DNA from: Oscillospiraceae bacterium
GTDB taxonomy: Bacteria > Bacillota > Clostridia > Oscillospirales > Ruminococcaceae
Direction: 5' to 3'
NCBI GenBank assembly: GCA_029068025.1
Contig: JAIEDJ010000025.1
Location: 1-8,108, forward strand
Length of the DNA: 8,108 bases
The notes under the pieces were generated by a model that was not told where the DNA came from, made no database searches, and saw nothing but the letters and a program-made list of their open reading frames with translations. The position numbers and the translations under genes were made by a program. This document shows, in pieces, positions 5,061-8,108 of the stretch (within the stretch, counting starts at the first letter, position 1; each line of letters begins with the position of its first letter).

Positions 5061-6635
5061 ATGGCTGTTAAACCTGTTTTATTGGTTGTTATGGACGGCG
5101 TGGGCTACTCCAAGACGGGGCTGGGCGACGCTGTTACCGAGGCGAATACGCCTACCCTGGACTGGCTGCTTGCCAACTGTCCTAATACAAAGCTCAAGGC
5201 GCACGGCGGCGCTGTAGGTCTTCCCTCCGATGACGATATGGGCAACTCCGAGGTAGGTCACAACGCGCTCGGCTGCGGTCAGATCTACTCGCAAGGCGCC
5301 AAGCTCGTTAATGAATCTATCGAGAGCGGAAAGATGTACGAGTCTTCCGCATGGAAAGAGATAATCGCGAATGTTACCGCAAAGAACAGCACTCTCCACT
5401 TTATCGGACTGCTGTCGGACGGAAATGTTCACTCGAATATTTCTCACCTGTTTAATATGCTGAAAAAGGCTAAGGCGGACGGCGCGAAAAAGGCAAGAGT
5501 TCACATTCTGCTTGACGGACGTGATGTTCCGTCCGATTCCGCGCTGACTTATATTCAGCAGCTCGAGGACGTGCTCAAGGAGCTGAATGACGGCTCGTTC
5601 GATGGCAAGATCGCTTCCGGCGGCGGACGTATGACCATTACGATGGATCGTTATCAGGCCGATTGGCCGATGGTTGAGCGCGGTTGGAATATCCACGTTA
5701 AGGGCGAGGGCAGAGCGTTCGCTTCGGCGACCGAGGCTGTTCAGACCTACCGCACCGAGCTTGGCAAGGCAGACGACCAGAATCTCCCGGGTTTTGTTAT
5801 CGCGGAGAACGGCGTTCCTGTCGGCAAGATCGTTGACGGCGACAGCGTTGTTCTCTACAACTTCCGCGGCGACCGTGCTATCGAGCTTTCCATGGCGTTC
5901 GACATGGACGAGTTCAACCACTTCAACCGCGGCAAGAAGCTCGACGTTTGCTATGCGGGTATGCTGCAGTATGACGGCGATATGAAGCTCCCGGCGCGTT
6001 ATCTGGTAAATCCCCCGGAGATCCACGACACGCTGTCCGAGGTGCTTGTAAAGGCGGGTCTTCGTCAGTACGCGGTTTCCGAAACACAGAAATACGGTCA
6101 CGTTACCTATTTCTGGAACGGCAACCGCTCCGGCAAGTTCTCGGACGAGCTGGAAACGTTCAAGGAGATACCGTCCGACAACGTAAGTTTTGACCAGAGA
6201 CCGTGGATGAAGTCCGCGGACATCGTTGACGATCTGATCGAGGCTATCAAGTCCAAGAAGTACGACTTCCTGCGCTGCAACTTCCCGAACGGTGACATGG
6301 TAGGACACACCGGATCCATGGCGGCAACTATCATAGGCGTGGAGAGCGTTGATATCGGTCTTGCGCGTCTCAAGAAGGTGTGCGACGAGGAAGGCGTTAC
6401 CATGCTCGTTACTGCCGATCACGGAAACGCGGACGAAATGCTCGAGAAGAACAAGAAGGGCGAGGTTCAGGTTCGTACCGCGCACTCACTTAATCTTGTG
6501 CCGTTCATCATCTACGATAAGGACGTGAAGTACACGATCAAGGACGGCGAGTACGGGCTTTCCAACGTTGCGCCGACCGTTGTCAAGATGTTCGGGCTGA
6601 AAGCTCCCGACTGCTGGCAGGACAGCATGATCTGA
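5061..6635 (+). CDS. gpmI: 2,3-bisphosphoglycerate-independent phosphoglycerate mutase
   Basis: Manganese-dependent cytosolic enzyme of the alkaline phosphatase superfamily that converts 3-phosphoglycerate to 2-phosphoglycerate. At 524 residues it is slightly longer than typical members of about 510. Metal and phosphate ligands are in place: D12 in VMDGVG, the phosphorylated serine S63 in GNSEVGH, H124, R154-D155 in DGRD, the arginines of NFRGDR (267-272), K344 in QKYGHVTYF, D412 and H416 in GDMVGHTG, D453-H454 in TADHGN, and H475 in RTAHS. The conserved segment usually written NFRADR here has Gly for Ala, a mild change. AGGAGA (5048-5053) precedes the ATG by about 7 nt. It is the last gene of the glycolytic cluster and is followed by a terminator; enolase, the next enzyme, is not in the window. 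Confidence 0.98.
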   Translation: MAVKPVLLVVMDGVGYSKTGLGDAVTEANTPTLDWLLANCPNTKLKAHGGAVGLPSDDDMGNSEVGHNALGCGQIYSQGAKLVNESIESGKMYESSAWKEIIANVTAKNSTLHFIGLLSDGNVHSNISHLFNMLKKAKADGAKKARVHILLDGRDVPSDSALTYIQQLEDVLKELNDGSFDGKIASGGGRMTITMDRYQADWPMVERGWNIHVKGEGRAFASATEAVQTYRTELGKADDQNLPGFVIAENGVPVGKIVDGDSVVLYNFRGDRAIELSMAFDMDEFNHFNRGKKLDVCYAGMLQYDGDMKLPARYLVNPPEIHDTLSEVLVKAGLRQYAVSETQKYGHVTYFWNGNRSGKFSDELETFKEIPSDNVSFDQRPWMKSADIVDDLIEAIKSKKYDFLRCNFPNGDMVGHTGSMAATIIGVESVDIGLARLKKVCDEEGVTMLVTADHGNADEMLEKNKKGEVQVRTAHSLNLVPFIIYDKDVKYTIKDGEYGLSNVAPTVVKMFGLKAPDCWQDSMI

Positions 6636-6664
6636 ATCGGAAAACGGCTTTATTAAATCAAATT

Positions 6665-6695
6665 ATCTCCCTGCCTGTGGCGGGGAGATCTTTTT
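6665..6695 (+). terminator. Intrinsic terminator of the glycolytic cluster
   Basis: ATCTCCCTGCC at 6665-6675 pairs with GGCGGGGAGAT at 6679-6689 (11 bp including one T-G pair, 3-nt loop), followed by C and five Ts (6691-6695). It lies 29 nt after the gpmI stop codon. Confidence 0.88.
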
Positions 6696-6765
6696 GTCTT
6701 ATTAGACGAATTTTCGGCAGATTTTTACAAAAAGCACAAATAAATCGTTTCTTTTGCGGCGAAGT

Positions 6766-6794
6766 TTGTTGAAAATACCTCTTGCATATATAAT
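6766..6794 (+). promoter_or_regulatory. Probable promoter of the LRR lipoprotein gene
   Basis: A perfect -10 box TATAAT at 6789-6794 has TTGTTG at 6766-6771 exactly 17 nt upstream. A better-looking TTGAAA at 6769-6774 would leave only 14 nt, too short for normal spacing. Transcription should begin near 6801, giving a leader of about 38 nt before the start codon at 6839. Confidence 0.6.
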
Positions 6795-6838
6795 GGTAAT
6801 ATGGTATTAACCACGACAAACAGAAAGGAACGAACAAA

Positions 6839-8080
6839 ATGAAAATGAAGTTATCCATTATTATCAGCCTGTTGCTTGCGCTTTCGCTCAGCGCGTGCAG
6901 CGGCAATGAAGCCCGGAAGGACGGCGGAAACGGTTATTCCGGTAATTCGCAGGAAGAGGGGTCAACAAAAGATAACCCCGGCATTTTATTTCCCGAGCCT
7001 GTGAAGGAGCTTTGCATCTGGGACGTGCTGCCTGAGATACCCGTGACGGATGTGAGCGCGTTTGAGTATAAGTATGACAATGATCTTGGCGGAATTTGTA
7101 TTACCGGCTATAACGGGCAGGCGCTCAAGGTGAGAATCCCCGATACCATTGAAGGAGAGCCGGTCGTTGGGGTCAATCTCAGTAATTGTTATAAGGAATT
7201 GATAGAGCTTATTATGCCGGACAGCGTAAAGAAATTTTCGTTTTCAGGCATGTTTGAATATACACTGAAATACTTGAACATTCCGGGTGCTGCACAGTCA
7301 TATCCGAGCTTTAAAGGCTGGAAGCTTGAGAGTGTATATATTTCAAGCGGTGTGACCGAGATCAGCTCTGTTGATTTCGAGAAATGTGAAAGCCTTACAA
7401 ATGTGGCTATACCCGGCAGTGTGACCGAGACCTATGGTTTTGATGGCTGCACAAGCCTTACAAGCGTCATTATATCTAATGGTGTGACCGTGGTCGGCGG
7501 CTTTAATGATTGCACGAGCCTTACAAGCGTGACTATCCCCGACAGCGTGACCGAGATCTGTACCAGTTATGGTGCTGCTTTTGACGGCTGCACAAGCCTA
7601 AACGCTGTCTATAAAGGCAAATCTTATGACTATGAAAATATTGGCTTCTTGTATGACGCTATAAATATGGTTGAGACCGGTTTGAAGATCAAAGACGGTG
7701 TTTTAAAAGATGTGTCCAGAGCTTTGACCGAAGTGGTCATTCCCGACAGCGTGACCGAGATCAGCGATTGGGCTTTTAGCGATTGCAAAAGACTTACAAG
7801 TGTAACTATTCCCGACAGCGTGACCAAGATTGGAGGCAACGCTTTTAACGGCTACGAAAAGATCCAAGTCACCTATAAAGGCAAGGTCTACAATTCCGAT
7901 ACCATGGATCTTTTGTATGACGCAATAAATTTAGGTGAAACCGGTATTAAGATCGAAGACGGTGTTTTAGAAGATGTGTCCAGAGGGTTGACCGAGGTGG
8001 TTATCCCCGATAATGTTACCAAGATCAGCGGCTATGCTTTCAGTGGCTGCACAAGACTTACAAGTGTGACTATTCCCTAA
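6839..8080 (+). CDS. Lipoprotein with BspA-type leucine-rich repeats
   Basis: The 413-residue product begins with a lipoprotein signal peptide: basic MKMK, hydrophobic core, and lipobox LSAC with the lipidated Cys at 20. It should be anchored on the outer face of the membrane. A flexible Gly/Ser/Asn/Glu-rich linker follows (21-48), then a unique region to about 115, then BspA-like (LRR_5) repeats with recurring SLTSVTIPDSVTEI units from about 160 to the end. Such proteins often serve in adhesion or protein-protein contact on gut bacteria; the ligand is unknown. Residues 258-345 are a module repeated from 346 onward. The protein ends at SVTIP, exactly where every earlier repeat continues with D/N/G-x-V-T, so the C-terminus looks truncated or recombined. 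AAAGGA upstream (6824-6829) supports the start; M3 is an alternative. Confidence 0.88.
   Translation: MKMKLSIIISLLLALSLSACSGNEARKDGGNGYSGNSQEEGSTKDNPGILFPEPVKELCIWDVLPEIPVTDVSAFEYKYDNDLGGICITGYNGQALKVRIPDTIEGEPVVGVNLSNCYKELIELIMPDSVKKFSFSGMFEYTLKYLNIPGAAQSYPSFKGWKLESVYISSGVTEISSVDFEKCESLTNVAIPGSVTETYGFDGCTSLTSVIISNGVTVVGGFNDCTSLTSVTIPDSVTEICTSYGAAFDGCTSLNAVYKGKSYDYENIGFLYDAINMVETGLKIKDGVLKDVSRALTEVVIPDSVTEISDWAFSDCKRLTSVTIPDSVTKIGGNAFNGYEKIQVTYKGKVYNSDTMDLLYDAINLGETGIKIEDGVLEDVSRGLTEVVIPDNVTKISGYAFSGCTRLTSVTIP
7610..8080 (+). repeat. Tandem 264-nt intragenic duplication in the LRR gene
   Basis: Copy 1 occupies 7610-7873 and copy 2 starts at 7874 and breaks off at the stop codon 8078-8080. 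Both encode YKGK...LYDAIN...ETG.KI.DGVL.DVSR.LTEVVIPD.VT.I...AFS.C.RLTSVTIP. Identical nucleotide runs include AAGATGTGTCCAGAG (15 nt) and AGACTTACAAGTGT (14 nt). Copy 2 lacks the last 20 codons of the copy 1 unit. Confidence 0.85.
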
Positions 8081-8108
8081 ATCTTGACCACGAAATACGA
8101 AGCAGCAT
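8081..8108. other. Right edge after the LRR stop codon
   Basis: Only 28 bases follow. Read in the LRR frame they give ILTTKYEAA without another stop. The bases after the stop still partly resemble the corresponding positions of copy 1 (TTGACCACG against GTGACCAAG), which hints that repeat-derived sequence continues past the stop. Too little sequence remains to decide. Confidence 0.3.

Noticed and set aside
5079..6485. A 468-codon open frame on the minus strand opposite gpmI
   Set aside because: Same cause as for pgk: codon bias in gpmI removes antisense stops. The product shows no recognisable motif and no ribosome binding site is needed to explain it.
6769..6774. TTGAAA as the -35 box of the LRR gene promoter
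   Set aside because: It leaves only 14 nt to the TATAAT at 6789-6794; TTGTTG at 6766-6771 gives the normal 17 nt.
6658..6906. An 82-codon minus-strand frame between gpmI and the LRR gene
   Set aside because: It covers the gpmI terminator, the LRR promoter and the LRR signal peptide in antisense, and its sequence is low-complexity AT-rich translation.
7340..8080. Regular repeats as a possible CRISPR array
   Set aside because: The repeats are in frame, imperfect and encode leucine-rich-repeat units in a continuous protein; there are no identical repeats with unique spacers.

Overview
The window looks like chromosomal DNA from a low-to-moderate GC Gram-positive anaerobe of class Clostridia. 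A Ruminococcus-like member of the Oscillospiraceae is my best guess. The signs are AAAGGAG-type ribosome binding sites, sigma-A promoters with close-to-consensus -35 and -10 boxes, intrinsic hairpin plus T-run terminators, glycolytic genes in the Firmicutes order pgk-tpi-gpmI, and a BspA-type leucine-rich-repeat lipoprotein. The genus is an inference from style and family knowledge, not from a database match. All recognisable genes lie on the + strand.

Layout. Positions 1-240 hold no recognisable gene, but contain a strong terminator (121-165) and a second AT-rich terminator-like hairpin (197-237) that close off whatever lies to the left. A strong promoter (249-277) and a leader of about 130 nt that may fold precede a membrane-anchored GGDEF-EAL protein (413-1801). 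Its EAL phosphodiesterase domain keeps all expected catalytic residues, while its GGDEF motif has decayed to NTDDF, so it probably degrades cyclic di-GMP. A terminator (1832-1865) follows, and then a striking GC-rich palindromic element (1879-1957) that can fold into a three-way junction.

The centre is a glycolytic cluster driven by a sigma-A promoter (2002-2030) whose -10 box sits inside a perfect 14-bp palindrome. The order is pgk (2123-3343), a 48-residue helical protein (3377-3523), a SUKH/SMI1-KNR4-type protein (3591-4214), tpiA (4242-5015) and gpmI (5061-6635), ending at a terminator (6665-6695). Pgk, TpiA and GpmI act in lower glycolysis: triose-phosphate interconversion, substrate-level ATP formation from 1,3-bisphosphoglycerate, and 3- to 2-phosphoglycerate isomerisation. 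The gap and eno genes that often flank such clusters are not in the window. The two non-glycolytic genes between pgk and tpiA are the oddity of the operon.

The last gene (6839-8080) has its own promoter and encodes a lipoprotein with BspA-like repeats, including a tandemly duplicated 88-residue module. It stops abruptly in mid-repeat close to the window end.

I found no CRISPR array, tRNA, rRNA, transposase or clear defence system. The most promising unexplained signals are the three-way-junction palindrome, the palindrome over the pgk -10 box, the SUKH and small-protein insertion in the glycolytic operon, and the mid-repeat stop of the lipoprotein.
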